The notes under the pieces: generated by a model
What the model saw: the letters and a program-made list of their open reading frames with translations, nothing else
Told to the model about the DNA's origin: nothing
The model's database searches: none
Part shown: positions 1 to 8,818 of the stretch, piece after piece
Position numbering within the stretch: the stretch's first letter is position 1
Layout: each line of letters opens with the position of its first letter
Assembly (NCBI RefSeq): GCF_000147675.1
Contig: NZ_ADGQ01000054.1
Location: forward strand, 1-42,086
Reading direction: 5' to 3'
Length of the DNA stretch: 42,086 bases
Source: Peptostreptococcus stomatis DSM 17678
GTDB lineage: Bacteria; Bacillota; Clostridia; Peptostreptococcales; Peptostreptococcaceae
Program-made: the position numbers and the translations under genes

Positions 1-1797
1 GAATCCACTTGCCATTGTTCCGGCTAGATCGGATGTATATCCTGATGGAATGTCTTTTTCTTCTACCATATACTTAATTTCTGTTCCATTGGCCTCATAC
101 TTTGGTTGAGGTGTGAATGTAGCTGTCCATGATCCAGCTTCATTAAGTACTTTTTCTTCTATAATAGCAGAGTCACCTACTTTTTTAAGTACTACCTTTG
201 CTGAAGCCTTTTTTGGACCAACCCATGCCTTTGTTACAGATACATTTACCTTTTCATTGTTTGTATTTGTAATTGTAAATCCATTTTCTACTGATCCTGT
301 TACAACTGATGTATATCCCTGTGGAATATTCTTTTCTTTCACTGTGTACTTAATAAGTGTTCCATTTGGTTCATACTTACGTAGGTTTGTAAATTTATGT
401 GTCCAATTTTCACCTGGTTTAAGATCATATGTCTGTAATGCGTTATTTTCGCCTTCTTTTTTAAGCTCAACAGTAGCAGAATCTTTAGCCGGTCCAACCC
501 ATGCTTTAGTTACAGTCACATCCACTGTTTCAAGTACATTAGTAATTGTTTTTGAAGCAGTTCTATCAGTTTCACTAAAGTCTGATTCTTCAACTATAGT
601 CGGTTCTGTCAACTTCTTATATCCTTGGGGAGCTGTTACTTCAACAAGTCTATACTTATCTTTAACTAAATTTCCAAGTTCACCTTTTCCATCCGGTCCA
701 GTTGTAATAGTTCCCGCTTCTATATCATTACGGTCACGTACGACACTAAACTTTGCACCAGCTAGAGGTCCACCATTTTCATTAGTTTTATTTACCTTGA
801 TTTTATATACATATCCTGCACTAGAACCACCAGCACCAAGAATTTTATAAGTTAAATCACGATTAGTTACTTGCCCATTGTCTGCAAGCTCTACGCTGTT
901 TTTAAATTCTTCACCAACAACCGGCTCATAAGATATCTTTGTTTTGTATCTTACTAGAAGACCCTTCCCCGCCTGTCTACTTCCTATAGCAATGGTAAAA
1001 CGGGTATCTTCAATATTCATCTTGCTCTGGAATTGTGATGTTACATCAACTTCCTCAGTGGCTATGATATCTGTTTGAGTTGGGTTTACAACCCACTTAA
1101 CTTCAGACACTGTAAAAGATCCTTTATCATACTTAACTCCTGGACTTTTCAGCTCATCAACAAGCGTAGCACCTACCATCGCCTTGTTTTCCTGGTTTAT
1201 GCTTATCTTATAGTGTCCTATACTCTTATCCTTTGAGTCCATCCAACCACCCTTAAGTAAGTGTTGAGGTGCTACAGTTGGCGGATTAAAAGGCACAGTC
1301 CCCGCATTAGTAACATGTCCATCCTGGGCAGTAAGTGTTACAGGGATATTACCTGTATTAGGTTGAGTATGACTATTAATCTGAAGATTAAAGAAAAATG
1401 TTCCACTTACACCAGAATGAGTATCTACATAATTTGTATATGTAAGTTCAAGCTTTACAGGGCTACCATCAATTAATTTACCCTTGGCAACGACCTCATC
1501 TCCAGCCTTAACATCAAATGTAAAAGGAGCTGCTGGTGCAAAACCTACCGGTAAGGTAAGTATCGTCTTATCCCCATTATGCACCGCATTATTTGGCAAT
1601 GAATAAGTTGCGTTAACCCTAAAAGGTCTCCATGCCCCTATATTATTACCAGTAATTGGTTGATTTGATAAATCAGTAATATTTGCACCCGTTATTACAT
1701 TGTTTGGATATTCTGCTGCTGATGCTCTTCCCGAATACTGGAATATCATCGAGAAAATCATAGCAAACACAAGAAAAATGTTTAAAAATTTTTTCAT
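1..1797 (-). CDS. Cna-B repeat surface adhesin, partial (C-terminus outside window)
   Basis: An open minus-strand frame of 599 codons runs from ATG at 1797 off the left edge. An AGAAAGGGGA ribosome site lies just upstream. Residues 1-27 are a signal peptide (MKKFLNIFLVFAMIF... ending in ASA). Residues of about 30-325 resemble the Ig-like adhesion region of MSCRAMM-type proteins. Cna-B/SpaA-like beta repeats follow at about 329-400, 420-520 and 520 onward, the last two sharing the motif TKAWVGP and the ending GYTS. In this family Cna-B repeats form a stalk and the protein is usually anchored to the wall by an LPXTG signal, which would lie outside the window. The ligand cannot be told. The adhesin identity is firm; wall anchoring is inferred. 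Confidence 0.85.
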   Translation of the reverse strand, partial: MKKFLNIFLVFAMIFSMIFQYSGRASAAEYPNNVITGANITDLSNQPITGNNIGAWRPFRVNATYSLPNNAVHNGDKTILTLPVGFAPAAPFTFDVKAGDEVVAKGKLIDGSPVKLELTYTNYVDTHSGVSGTFFFNLQINSHTQPNTGNIPVTLTAQDGHVTNAGTVPFNPPTVAPQHLLKGGWMDSKDKSIGHYKISINQENKAMVGATLVDELKSPGVKYDKGSFTVSEVKWVVNPTQTDIIATEEVDVTSQFQSKMNIEDTRFTIAIGSRQAGKGLLVRYKTKISYEPVVGEEFKNSVELADNGQVTNRDLTYKILGAGGSSAGYVYKIKVNKTNENGGPLAGAKFSVVRDRNDIEAGTITTGPDGKGELGNLVKDKYRLVEVTAPQGYKKLTEPTIVEESDFSETDRTASKTITNVLETVDVTVTKAWVGPAKDSATVELKKEGENNALQTYDLKPGENWTHKFTNLRKYEPNGTLIKYTVKEKNIPQGYTSVVTGSVENGFTITNTNNEKVNVSVTKAWVGPKKASAKVVLKKVGDSAIIEEKVLNEAGSWTATFTPQPKYEANGTEIKYMVEEKDIPSGYTSDLAGTMASGF

Positions 1798-2030
1798 TAA
1801 ATTTCCCCTTTCTATTACTATTTTCATAGTTTTTATTAAAATTTTGTAAATAGACTTAAACTTTAATTTATAATTTGTATACAAAATCTACCCAATAATT
1901 ATTACCCAATTTATACAAAATATATCCAAAAAGTTTCAAAATCTTATAAAAAAATAAACCCCTACTTTAATTATTATAACATAGAATGGCAACAAAAACA
2001 CCAATATTATTTAAATCTATAATATATATT

Positions 2031-3342
2031 TTAATAATTTATTAAATCTTCATCCTCTAATTTCTTAATTTCATTATTGTCTGACAGGATTAAGGCTATA
2101 ATCATAAGGAAAAGACCTGCTAAAATAATCATTAAAGCAGCACTCCTACCCTCTCCCCTTCCAATCAAACTAAGAGTTACCTGGGCTAGGCCACCACCAT
2201 TTCTAAGAAAAGGCTTGATCACAAAATCAACAAATAAGCCAACTGAACCATACGCCACCACATAACCTAGTTGCGAAATTAAACCAATCATGCCCCAGGC
2301 CTTGCCTTGATGGACTGGTGGAACGGTCACCCTCACCAGGTAGTCCATGGCAGTATTGGCAAATGGAAGACTCAAAAATAAGCAAAAACCAAATATACAA
2401 ACTAATATTTCACTTTCTCTCCAGGCAAATATAGCCATAAAAAATCCCATACCTAAGAGGGCATATTGGAGCATACGCGTGAAGCCTTTTTTAATAGTCA
2501 CCCTACTTAAAATCAGGCCTCCAGCCAGCATACCAAGGGCAGATATTGTCGTTGCAAAGCCTACAAAGGATTCCCCACCAAAGGATAAAAGCATGGGTAT
2601 CATAAGTGTCTGAACAGTACCCAGGCAAAATGAAACCAAGGTGCCCAGCATAACCAAAAGCCATATACCCTTTTTATTATAGATAATCTGAAAACCTAGT
2701 CTCAGGTCTTCACTCAATTTAGAAGTTCCAGTTTTTGATAGCCCTCTCATTTCCTTCCTCACAAGATAGGTTATTGGTAAAGTAACCAGTATCGTGAAAA
2801 TATCCAGAATAAGAATTATGTGGATACCAGCTATAGTCAAAACCAAGCCTGCAAGTATGGGTGAAAGCAGATAACGGGATGCTGGTATCAACTGGACCAT
2901 ACCGCTTGCCCTTGTATACTCATCCTTGTCCAATAAATCGGATATGGTAGCACGAAATGATGGTTCAACAAGACAAGAAAATCCGGAGCTAATTGCCGCA
3001 CCTAACAATATTCCACCGACTAGAAGTCCTCCCCCCTAAAAAGTTCAAGGAAAACAAAATACATAGGAGGCCTAAAATAGATAGTCCATCTCCCAGCATC
3101 ATTAAGAGCCTGCGATCATGACGGTCTGCCAAGGCTCCAGCAAAGGGGGATAATAAAAGACCTGGTAGAAAACCTGCCATAATCATCAAGCCCGTCATAC
3201 TAGTCAAACCTGTCTTTTGGTAGATAAAAATACCCAAAGCAAAAGAAGTCATGCCCGATCCACTTGTAGATATAAGGCTAGCCCCCCATAGCATGAGAAA
3301 TTTCTTGTAACCCCTAGTCACCTTGTCCACCTCACTTTGCAT
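2031..3342 (-). pseudogene. MFS efflux transporter interrupted by a one-base frameshift
   Basis: Two overlapping minus frames, 2989-3342 (N-terminal, about 117 aa) and 2031-3008 (C-terminal, about 325 aa), together make one MFS permease of about 430 aa. The N-part holds the first helices and the A-motif-like loop GALADRHDRR; the second part has the remaining helices. The break is at a run of six C (six G in the coding strand) at 3031-3036. Removing one G gives a continuous reading NFLGGGLLVGGILLGAA through the junction. The start overlaps the end of the TetR gene, so the two form an operon, and export of a drug-like compound is likely. The break may be a true mutation, a phase-variable G tract or a sequencing error. 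Confidence 0.8.
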
Positions 3343-3949
3343 CTAAAGAGAGTTCCTTTAAAATGGCCAAACTACCCTCTTTTGCCCCTAGTATTCTCTC
3401 CATATTATACAGGAGACTTTCAGTTCGACGCACCAGGTCGCTTTCATCCATATTTTCATAGTGTGGATCAAGGAATCCAACAATCATAGTCAAAATTATC
3501 TCCGCAGTTTCAAATGGAAAGGCATTGTCAAACAGGCCTTCCTCTACGCCTTCCTCGATAATTTTCCCTAAAAAGGGGCTAATTTTTTGAATCAAGGATG
3601 AGTTGCTTTTTTCATGAAGGAGTGCATTCTGGGGCTGGTTTAAATAGTTAATCATGAGGTCTCCCCCAGACTTATGTTTCATACTTGTGGTAGAAAACAG
3701 GGAAAAAATCTTTTCGTATACTGATAGGTCCTTCTTAAAAACCATCTTTTCCACTTTTTCTACTATTTCTTTTACTGATTGCTCTATAATTGCATCCATA
3801 ATTGCCTCTTTTGACTCAAAGTGGTAGTATAGGGTTCCCCTAGCTATATCCAAACTAGTCACTATATCACTAATAGAAGTATTATCGTATCCCTTTTCTA
3901 AAAAAAGGGAGAAAGAAATATCCAAAATTTGTTCTTTTTTACTTTTCAT
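3332..3949 (-). CDS. TetR/AcrR family regulator of the MFS pump
   Basis: 205 aa. An N-terminal TetR helix-turn-helix is clear at about residues 7-52 (ILDISFSLFLEKGYDNTSIS, then DIARGTLYYHFESKEAI). The C-terminal part is the variable ligand-binding/dimer domain. An AAGGAGG site precedes the ATG. Its stop codon overlaps the start of the MFS transporter by 11 bases, so the two are translated together. A 17-bp near-palindrome lies 48 bases upstream of the start and is the probable autoregulatory operator. Expected role: repressor released by a pump substrate. The family call is firm; the ligand is unknown. Confidence 0.9.
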   Translation of the reverse strand: MKSKKEQILDISFSLFLEKGYDNTSISDIVTSLDIARGTLYYHFESKEAIMDAIIEQSVKEIVEKVEKMVFKKDLSVYEKIFSLFSTTSMKHKSGGDLMINYLNQPQNALLHEKSNSSLIQKISPFLGKIIEEGVEEGLFDNAFPFETAEIILTMIVGFLDPHYENMDESDLVRRTESLLYNMERILGAKEGSLAILKELSLDAK

Positions 3950-3996
3950 AAGTCCTCCTTATTTTTAGACTAACTCTTCATAAAGTCTTATTTTTT

Positions 3997-4013
3997 AGAC
4001 TGACAGTCGGTCT
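3997..4013. promoter_or_regulatory. Probable TetR operator
   Basis: AGACTGACAGTCGGTCT is an inverted repeat of two 8-base arms around one central base with a single mismatch. This GAC(T/C)GAC...GTC form is typical of TetR-family operators. It lies just upstream of the TetR-MFS pair. A lone half-site (AGACTAAC) is seen at 3967-3974. Confidence 0.65.
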
Positions 4014-4080
4014 TTTTTTTAAATATTCTAACTAAAAAGAAAAATTTTGTCAACATAATTCAAAAAAAATCCACAAAAAA

Positions 4081-4121
4081 GCACATAGCTAAAAGAGTTT
4101 TTCAACCTTAAAGTCATGTGC
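4081..4121 (-). terminator. Intrinsic terminator after the DUF4241 gene
   Basis: GCACAT and ATGTGC arms enclose an AT-rich loop, and on the minus strand the stem is followed by TTTTTTG. It lies 90 bases after the stop of the gene at 4211. A closely related hairpin occurs at 28044-28081. Confidence 0.65.
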
Positions 4122-4210
4122 CTTTTGATATATATAATTATTTATTATCTGATAGTAGGTATAATTGGTATAAACTTTCATCAACATTATAATCTGCCGA
4201 AAAAAATATA

Positions 4211-4933
4211 CTAACCCAAATTAATATATTCTATAACAAGATCACAAAGTTGATTGTCCTTGTCATATCCAAAATAGACAGGGTATACGCCATCGCCAAA
4301 GCCTGATTGTATCATAGGAATACTTAGGTCAGTACCAGGTATCTTAAAGTTTATCCAGTCGCCACCATCCCTCTGGTATAGGGGATTTTCTATAAAACTC
4401 TGCCTAAAAACCTCTGCAAAGAAGTCATCATAGATATTCTTGTCAGGATTTTTCTTGTACCAAGCCTCCTCAAAGTCACAGTAGGCATCCCTAGTCTCTA
4501 AATCCACCACTGTAGCAAGGCCTGCATCAACTGCAAATCCATAGAAACTACCTTCATCAAAGCTATCCAGGTCTTCGTCACCACTTAAGGCTTCATAGTA
4601 GGCCACAGGGTCTTGGTCTGTAAATTTCACCCTGGTTGCCACATACCTAAAATGATCTTCCTCTATCTTGGCTACCAGGGTCTCTAGTCTGTACTTTCCT
4701 ACAGGCACAGTCTGTAGGTATGGCATTTCTCTTCTGCTTAACCATACAAGGGGGTCCCTAACAATAATTTCTCCACTAGGGAAGTTCACCTCTCCCATAT
4801 CCAAAACAAAAAGCTCCTTGCCATCTATTTCCTTCATTTTGAAGCAGTCAGCATAATTTACGCCCGGTGACATCATAGGCTTGATTTCTTGGTATTTTTC
4901 CATCCATTTTTTAGATACTTGCATTTTCTCCAT
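4211..4933 (-). CDS. DUF4241 family protein
   Basis: 240 aa, soluble, no signal peptide. The C-terminus GDGVYPVYFGYDKDNQLCDL followed by VIEYI is the hallmark of DUF4241. Conserved acidic and aromatic residues throughout (GSFYGFAVDAGLATVVD) fit the family. The biochemical function of DUF4241 is not known. It is the first of a run of small minus-strand genes, separately spaced rather than overlapping, several from families met near toxin-immunity loci. A role as an orphan immunity protein is only an inference from that context. Confidence 0.65.
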   Translation of the reverse strand: MEKMQVSKKWMEKYQEIKPMMSPGVNYADCFKMKEIDGKELFVLDMGEVNFPSGEIIVRDPLVWLSRREMPYLQTVPVGKYRLETLVAKIEEDHFRYVATRVKFTDQDPVAYYEALSGDEDLDSFDEGSFYGFAVDAGLATVVDLETRDAYCDFEEAWYKKNPDKNIYDDFFAEVFRQSFIENPLYQRDGGDWINFKIPGTDLSIPMIQSGFGDGVYPVYFGYDKDNQLCDLVIEYINLG

Positions 4934-5097
4934 AAAAAACTCCTTTAATATCTTACTACTTATATCCTGCTACCTATATCCTACTACCAATATCTTTCCA
5001 CTAAATATATTTATTGCCTTTTTAATTTTAGCTTCCTACTTTATACCAGCAAGATTAGTAAATATCTTTATGCTAATAAGTTTATCGCCTTCCTAGT

Positions 5098-5592
5098 CTA
5101 TAGTTTGATGCCTTCAGCTCTAGCCCTAATAACATAAAATTCTTTGAAAGTATTCGGTTCCTGCTCGATTGTATCCTTCATCATAAGTAGCCTTCTCTTG
5201 CCCACTCTCCTGTCCAATACAGCGAATATCCTTACGATCAAATTTTCACTTTTAAGGCTCTTCTCAATACTTTGCTGGTCAAATTCTTGAAAAGCAGCAT
5301 AGAAGCTACGTTGGTCAAACACACCCAGTTTTAAGGCTGTATCATCCATAAAGGCATTTTCTTCCCTCATACGCCTTTCATATTTTTCGTCTTTTGGAAA
5401 TTGGCCTGCCTTAGTCCAGTTGTACCAATAACAACCCTTAATGATTTCCTTGCCATCATACCTGATTGCCGCCCGTCCCTCGTGGTCATGACTCCTAGTG
5501 TATGTAGTTGCATAGTACTGGATATGCCCCTGAAGGCTTTTGGCCAGGTATTCACTTTCTAGCTTTTTTCTTATTCCACTCCAAGTTGCCAT
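5098..5592 (-). CDS. Conserved hypothetical protein, SF0329-like
   Basis: 164 aa. An ATATGGAGGAAATAGC ribosome site precedes the start MATWSGIRKKLE. The N-terminal half (GHIQYYATTYTRSHDHEGRA, then AIRYDGKEI) is what I associate with the SF0329 family. No signal peptide, membrane segment or known catalytic motif is seen. The C-terminal part is helical and basic (VLDRRVGKRRLLMMKD). Function unknown. It stands alone between a DUF4241 gene and a lipoprotein gene. The family name is from memory and moderate in certainty; the coding call is firm. Confidence 0.6.
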   Translation of the reverse strand: MATWSGIRKKLESEYLAKSLQGHIQYYATTYTRSHDHEGRAAIRYDGKEIIKGCYWYNWTKAGQFPKDEKYERRMREENAFMDDTALKLGVFDQRSFYAAFQEFDQQSIEKSLKSENLIVRIFAVLDRRVGKRRLLMMKDTIEQEPNTFKEFYVIRARAEGIKL

Positions 5593-5708
5593 GCTATTTC
5601 CTCCATATCAATATCTAGTTGAGCTAAATATCCTTTAGTTTGTCTCTTTCATTAATTCCAATATATTCCTGATACCTGCAGAATATCCTAACAAGAAGAA
5701 TCTTTTCA

Positions 5709-6842
5709 CTATTTCTGATAGGTTAGAACAACCCTTCCAATGTCATTGAAATATTTTTTCTTCACAAATAGAATTTTAATATTCTTGTATCTTACCCCCT
5801 CAGATTTTTCTTCCTCAGTTCTAGGGGGTGATATTTTCAGCACCTCATAGGGGTTCTTCCACTCCCTCCTCTGATCATCAATAAGGTCAATCCATTTTGG
5901 ATCAATAAATATATTTTTTCCACCATCTATGGTAGCCTTGACAATGGTAGCATCAAGCAAACTACAAGGTGAATCCGTCATGTTTTTAGCTTGTATGTCT
6001 ATACTAGTAAATTCATACTGACTGTCACTTTTGAAAGTATAGGTAGGGCTAAGTTCCCCCGATTGCAATACAATACTCTTTAGGTCCTCTGCCCTTGCAT
6101 TTTTCAAGACAAGATTCTTATAGAGGCAATCCTCAAGGGTATCACTGCCTAAAATAAAGGACCTACCAATATCTGCATGTAAGGTAAAGCCCTCTGGATT
6201 ATCAGGATGGGTTTTTATCTTGGGGCTAAGCTCATTATAAATCTCTTGATAAGACCTGACCTCAAGCTCACCCTTTTTAACCTGGCAAATATCCTGGTAT
6301 ATCATGCTATCGTCATCTGCCAAGCCTTTTAACTTGATACCGTCAATATCCATTCGTACTTCAAAAAAATCTTCCTCAATGATTATTGGGTATTTTTCAC
6401 GCACAAAGTTGACAAAGTCCATAAGTCTATCATAAGAAGCCCGTAAGTCTTCAAGTGACTTGACCCTTGTATAGTAGACAAAGTTGATAGAGCTATCATA
6501 AGAGAGCTTATCACCAGCAAGTATATTGGCTTTTTTGTAGTCTGCTACTGCCCGTTCACCAAAAAGATTGTTAAAGTCCGTTGATATAGTAGGCGAACTC
6601 ATGGAAAGTGGGTTTCGGGAAACAGTGTAATAAATCCTTATATCCGGATATTTTTTTAAGGTCACAAACCAGCGGGGATGGTATTTGTCTTGCTTGATGG
6701 TGTATGCATCCTTACCAAACCTCTTGTCTAGGTATTTAATTATCTTTTCGTTGTCCTCCTTGGTGTGGGCACAAGCACCTAGGAAGATGGTAGTGGCCAC
6801 AAGAAGGAGAAATATTGTTATTTTTATAAGTTTTGTGTTCAT
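5709..6842 (-). CDS. Putative lipoprotein of unknown function
   Basis: 377 aa. Residues 1-23 form a lipoprotein signal with the lipobox LGA-C24 (FLGAC), so the mature protein is probably lipid-anchored on the outer face of the membrane. The remainder is a soluble alpha/beta protein without repeats or a catalytic motif I recognise. It lies between the SF0329-like gene and the SUKH-like gene with about 50-120 base gaps and no shared overlap. Function unknown. Confidence 0.7.
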   Translation of the reverse strand: MNTKLIKITIFLLLVATTIFLGACAHTKEDNEKIIKYLDKRFGKDAYTIKQDKYHPRWFVTLKKYPDIRIYYTVSRNPLSMSSPTISTDFNNLFGERAVADYKKANILAGDKLSYDSSINFVYYTRVKSLEDLRASYDRLMDFVNFVREKYPIIIEEDFFEVRMDIDGIKLKGLADDDSMIYQDICQVKKGELEVRSYQEIYNELSPKIKTHPDNPEGFTLHADIGRSFILGSDTLEDCLYKNLVLKNARAEDLKSIVLQSGELSPTYTFKSDSQYEFTSIDIQAKNMTDSPCSLLDATIVKATIDGGKNIFIDPKWIDLIDDQRREWKNPYEVLKISPPRTEEEKSEGVRYKNIKILFVKKKYFNDIGRVVLTYQK

Positions 6843-6890
6843 AGTTTTAGTCTTTTCTTGTCTGTTATATCATATATTATCTATCCATTG

Positions 6891-7523
6891 CTATATATTT
6901 TTACTGTTTTCAATTTCTTCCTTAGTCATACCTGTAAGTTCCCTCACCCACAAGCCCACAATATCTGAAAGTACTGAATCACAAATATACTCATTTTCAC
7001 CATCGGCATATTTACAAGAAAAATATGGACTTCTTGTAGCAGCTTGATAAAAATTCATTGCTAAATCTGCTAATTTATCAGGTTTAAAAGAAAGCCCCAA
7101 CTCTTTAGCAATATCAGACCTAATCTTATCCCAGTCTTTGCCCTCAGTCCTATAATTTACTCTTACTTTTGATAAATATTCGTTACAATATTTTTTTAGT
7201 AGATCTTGATTTTGATAAATGTATCTACAGTTAAAGTCAAAAATATTTCCTGCATGGATTAAAAAAGTTAGTAGCCCTTCTAAGTTCTCTGCTATCCTAC
7301 CGACCTCTCCTTCACTACCAATAAATCCTATGCTACCATCATTCAAAAAGACAAACTCTCCACCACTCCCATCCCGTGCGAAGGCCTTACATGGTATAGA
7401 GTATACCTCTTGATTATTCAAAAATTGAATTTCCTGACTTTGCTTATAAAAATATATATCACACTCATGCATCAGTAAGGTGTTTAACTCTTTATTCCCC
7501 TTGATATATCCGAATAAGTCCAT
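6891..7523 (-). CDS. Hypothetical protein with SUKH/SMI1-like motif
   Basis: 210 aa, soluble. The segment around residues 48-80 (ARDGSGGEFVFLNDGSIGFI, then GSEGEVGRIAENLEGLL) has the G-rich motif and the SEGE-x-G-R-I-A-E-S/N-L pattern of SMI1/KNR4 (SUKH)-like proteins. Many of these are immunity proteins for contact-dependent or secreted toxins. The C-terminal half, with its conserved tyrosines and NFYQAATRSPYFSCKY, is less typical. No toxin gene lies next to it. The coding call is firm; the superfamily is a motif-level judgement. Confidence 0.55.
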   Translation of the reverse strand: MDLFGYIKGNKELNTLLMHECDIYFYKQSQEIQFLNNQEVYSIPCKAFARDGSGGEFVFLNDGSIGFIGSEGEVGRIAENLEGLLTFLIHAGNIFDFNCRYIYQNQDLLKKYCNEYLSKVRVNYRTEGKDWDKIRSDIAKELGLSFKPDKLADLAMNFYQAATRSPYFSCKYADGENEYICDSVLSDIVGLWVRELTGMTKEEIENSKNI

Positions 7524-7566
7524 CGTTTTTTCTCTCCTAACTAATTAACACTTGTACATATCTTAT

Positions 7567-7923
7567 TTAGATTTCTTCCCATCCTCCTGCCTGTGCATCA
7601 TATTTTGCAAACTCACCGGTATCCGTAAATTCAGATGCAGTCATACCGACTTCAAAAATACAATCAAAGTCGTTTGAGGTAGAAAAATACAGGCCACTAT
7701 CCGTCAGTAGGGCTTGACCAAAATCAGCATGTTCAAATCTTTTTCCGTCTTTGGTATTTCCTACATGTTTATACTCATATTTCAGCAAACGATCTTCCAG
7801 TTGTGACTGCTGGTCTTGTGTTAATTTTTCCAGGTTTTCCTCCTTTTCAAAGAAGTCTGACTGGTCTAACTCTTGTTCTTTTTGTTTTGTATTGATAGTA
7901 TACAAAGATATTGTGTAACTCAT
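7567..7923 (-). CDS. Conserved hypothetical protein (118 aa)
   Basis: Acidic 118-aa protein starting MSYTISLYTINTK, preceded by a TAAGGAGGAAAG site. The C-terminus GMTASEFTDTGEFAKYDAQA followed by GGWEEI is strongly patterned and resembles short conserved hypothetical proteins seen beside toxin-immunity genes in many bacteria. No catalytic motif. Function unknown. Confidence 0.6.
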   Translation of the reverse strand: MSYTISLYTINTKQKEQELDQSDFFEKEENLEKLTQDQQSQLEDRLLKYEYKHVGNTKDGKRFEHADFGQALLTDSGLYFSTSNDFDCIFEVGMTASEFTDTGEFAKYDAQAGGWEEI

Positions 7924-7943
7924 TGATACTTTCCTCCTTATAG

Positions 7944-7999
7944 ATATTATAATTCTATCCCTTTCTTTCTAAATATTATAATTCTATCCCTTTTTTTCT
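7944..7999. repeat. Tandem duplication of a gene 3' end
   Basis: Two near-identical 27-base units (ATATTATAATTCTATCCC followed by a T/C tract) lie at 7944-7970 and 7973-7999, a period of 29. The right copy carries the last codons (GIEL and stop) of the glycosylase gene, so the left copy is a slipped duplicate of that gene end. Confidence 0.7.
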
Positions 8000-8338
8000 C
8001 AGGTTTTCTATGCACTCAAGCAGATATTCATCATTATGTTCTTTATAAATTGGGCTATTTATATTTATTTCTTCAAGATTATTGTACTTTTCTGCCTTCT
8101 TTCCCCGATAATTTTTATCTCTCCACTCTATAGATACCTTATATCCTCTTTTTTTCATTTCATCCATGACCAATGAATGATAAACAAATAAGTGATATGG
8201 AGAATACAAAAATACATAATCTACTGTTTTATGTTTCTTTTTCCATCCATTTCCCCTAAGGGCACAACATTCTCTATGTTGTCCAAGAAGCTGATTTTTA
8301 GGCAATAGATGAATAATTTGTTCATGCCATAGTCTCAT
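7976..8338 (-). CDS. Pyrimidine-dimer DNA glycosylase-like protein (TIGR02328/Pyr_excise)
   Basis: 120 aa. The N-terminus MRLWHEQIIHLLPKNQLLGQ then HRECCALRG matches the TIGR02328/Pyr_excise group related to T4 endonuclease V. R22 and E23 of the QHRE motif align with the T4 enzyme residues Arg22 and Glu23 needed for glycosylase/AP-lyase action. Position 2 is Arg rather than the Thr whose N-terminal amine is the nucleophile in T4, so catalysis is not assured. The second half (YSPYHLFVYHSLVMDEMKKR) is conserved in the group. The start overlaps the end of the DUF1722 gene by 17 bases, so the two are translationally coupled. A DNA-repair role is an inference from family. Confidence 0.7.
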   Translation of the reverse strand: MRLWHEQIIHLLPKNQLLGQHRECCALRGNGWKKKHKTVDYVFLYSPYHLFVYHSLVMDEMKKRGYKVSIEWRDKNYRGKKAEKYNNLEEININSPIYKEHNDEYLLECIENLRKKGIEL

Positions 8339-8726
8339 CTTGTTCTCCTCTTAGTAAAGTTGACTCTTGCAAATATTTATTGGGGTATTTCTTTAGTAAA
8401 TCATTAATGTATTCAACTACATATTTCTGATTATTTTTCCCATCCATATATTCTTCCAGTCTGTTAAAAAATTCTTGTTTTTCAATTTCACTTGCCTCTT
8501 TTTTGAAGTATCCCCATACATGAAGAATAGCATTACTAAAATCTTTTTTGCTTTCTTCCATCTCCCTTACTTTTTCTATTTTTTGGTTTAGATGCATAAT
8601 ATCTACTTCTTTTTCTTTCAAGTATTCTCTTATCTCTAGGTATGCTTTATGTGATTTGCTTAGGACATAATATTTGTTTTTTGCCCATAGGTCTTCACAT
8701 TCTCTTCTTATATTCTTGTGCTTCAC
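8322..8726 (-). CDS. DUF1722 (YbgA-like) protein
   Basis: 134 aa. The motif pattern LWAKNKYYVLSKSHKAYLEI, AILHVWGYFKK and KYPNKYLQESTLL is that of DUF1722, the YbgA domain. In Escherichia coli ybgA lies directly upstream of the photolyase gene phr. Here the next gene, overlapping by 17 bases, resembles a pyrimidine-dimer glycosylase, so a link to UV-lesion repair recurs in a different setting. Reaction unknown. Confidence 0.75.
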   Translation of the reverse strand: MKHKNIRRECEDLWAKNKYYVLSKSHKAYLEIREYLKEKEVDIMHLNQKIEKVREMEESKKDFSNAILHVWGYFKKEASEIEKQEFFNRLEEYMDGKNNQKYVVEYINDLLKKYPNKYLQESTLLRGEQDETMA

Positions 8727-8818
8727 ATCAGCCCTTCTTTCAGAATATTATTTCACTTCTTTAAACACTAATATTATAGGTTAAATACTTCTACAAAATA
8801 CAAACTAACTTTTATGTC

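Noticed and set aside
113-850. Long plus-strand open frame
   Set aside because: It is antisense to the Cna-B adhesin, whose signal peptide, repeats and ribosome site are clear; it has no domain of its own.
1801-2030. Promoter or terminator between the adhesin and the MFS gene
   Set aside because: The stretch is almost pure A/T; many TATAAT-like strings but none with a convincing partner or stem.
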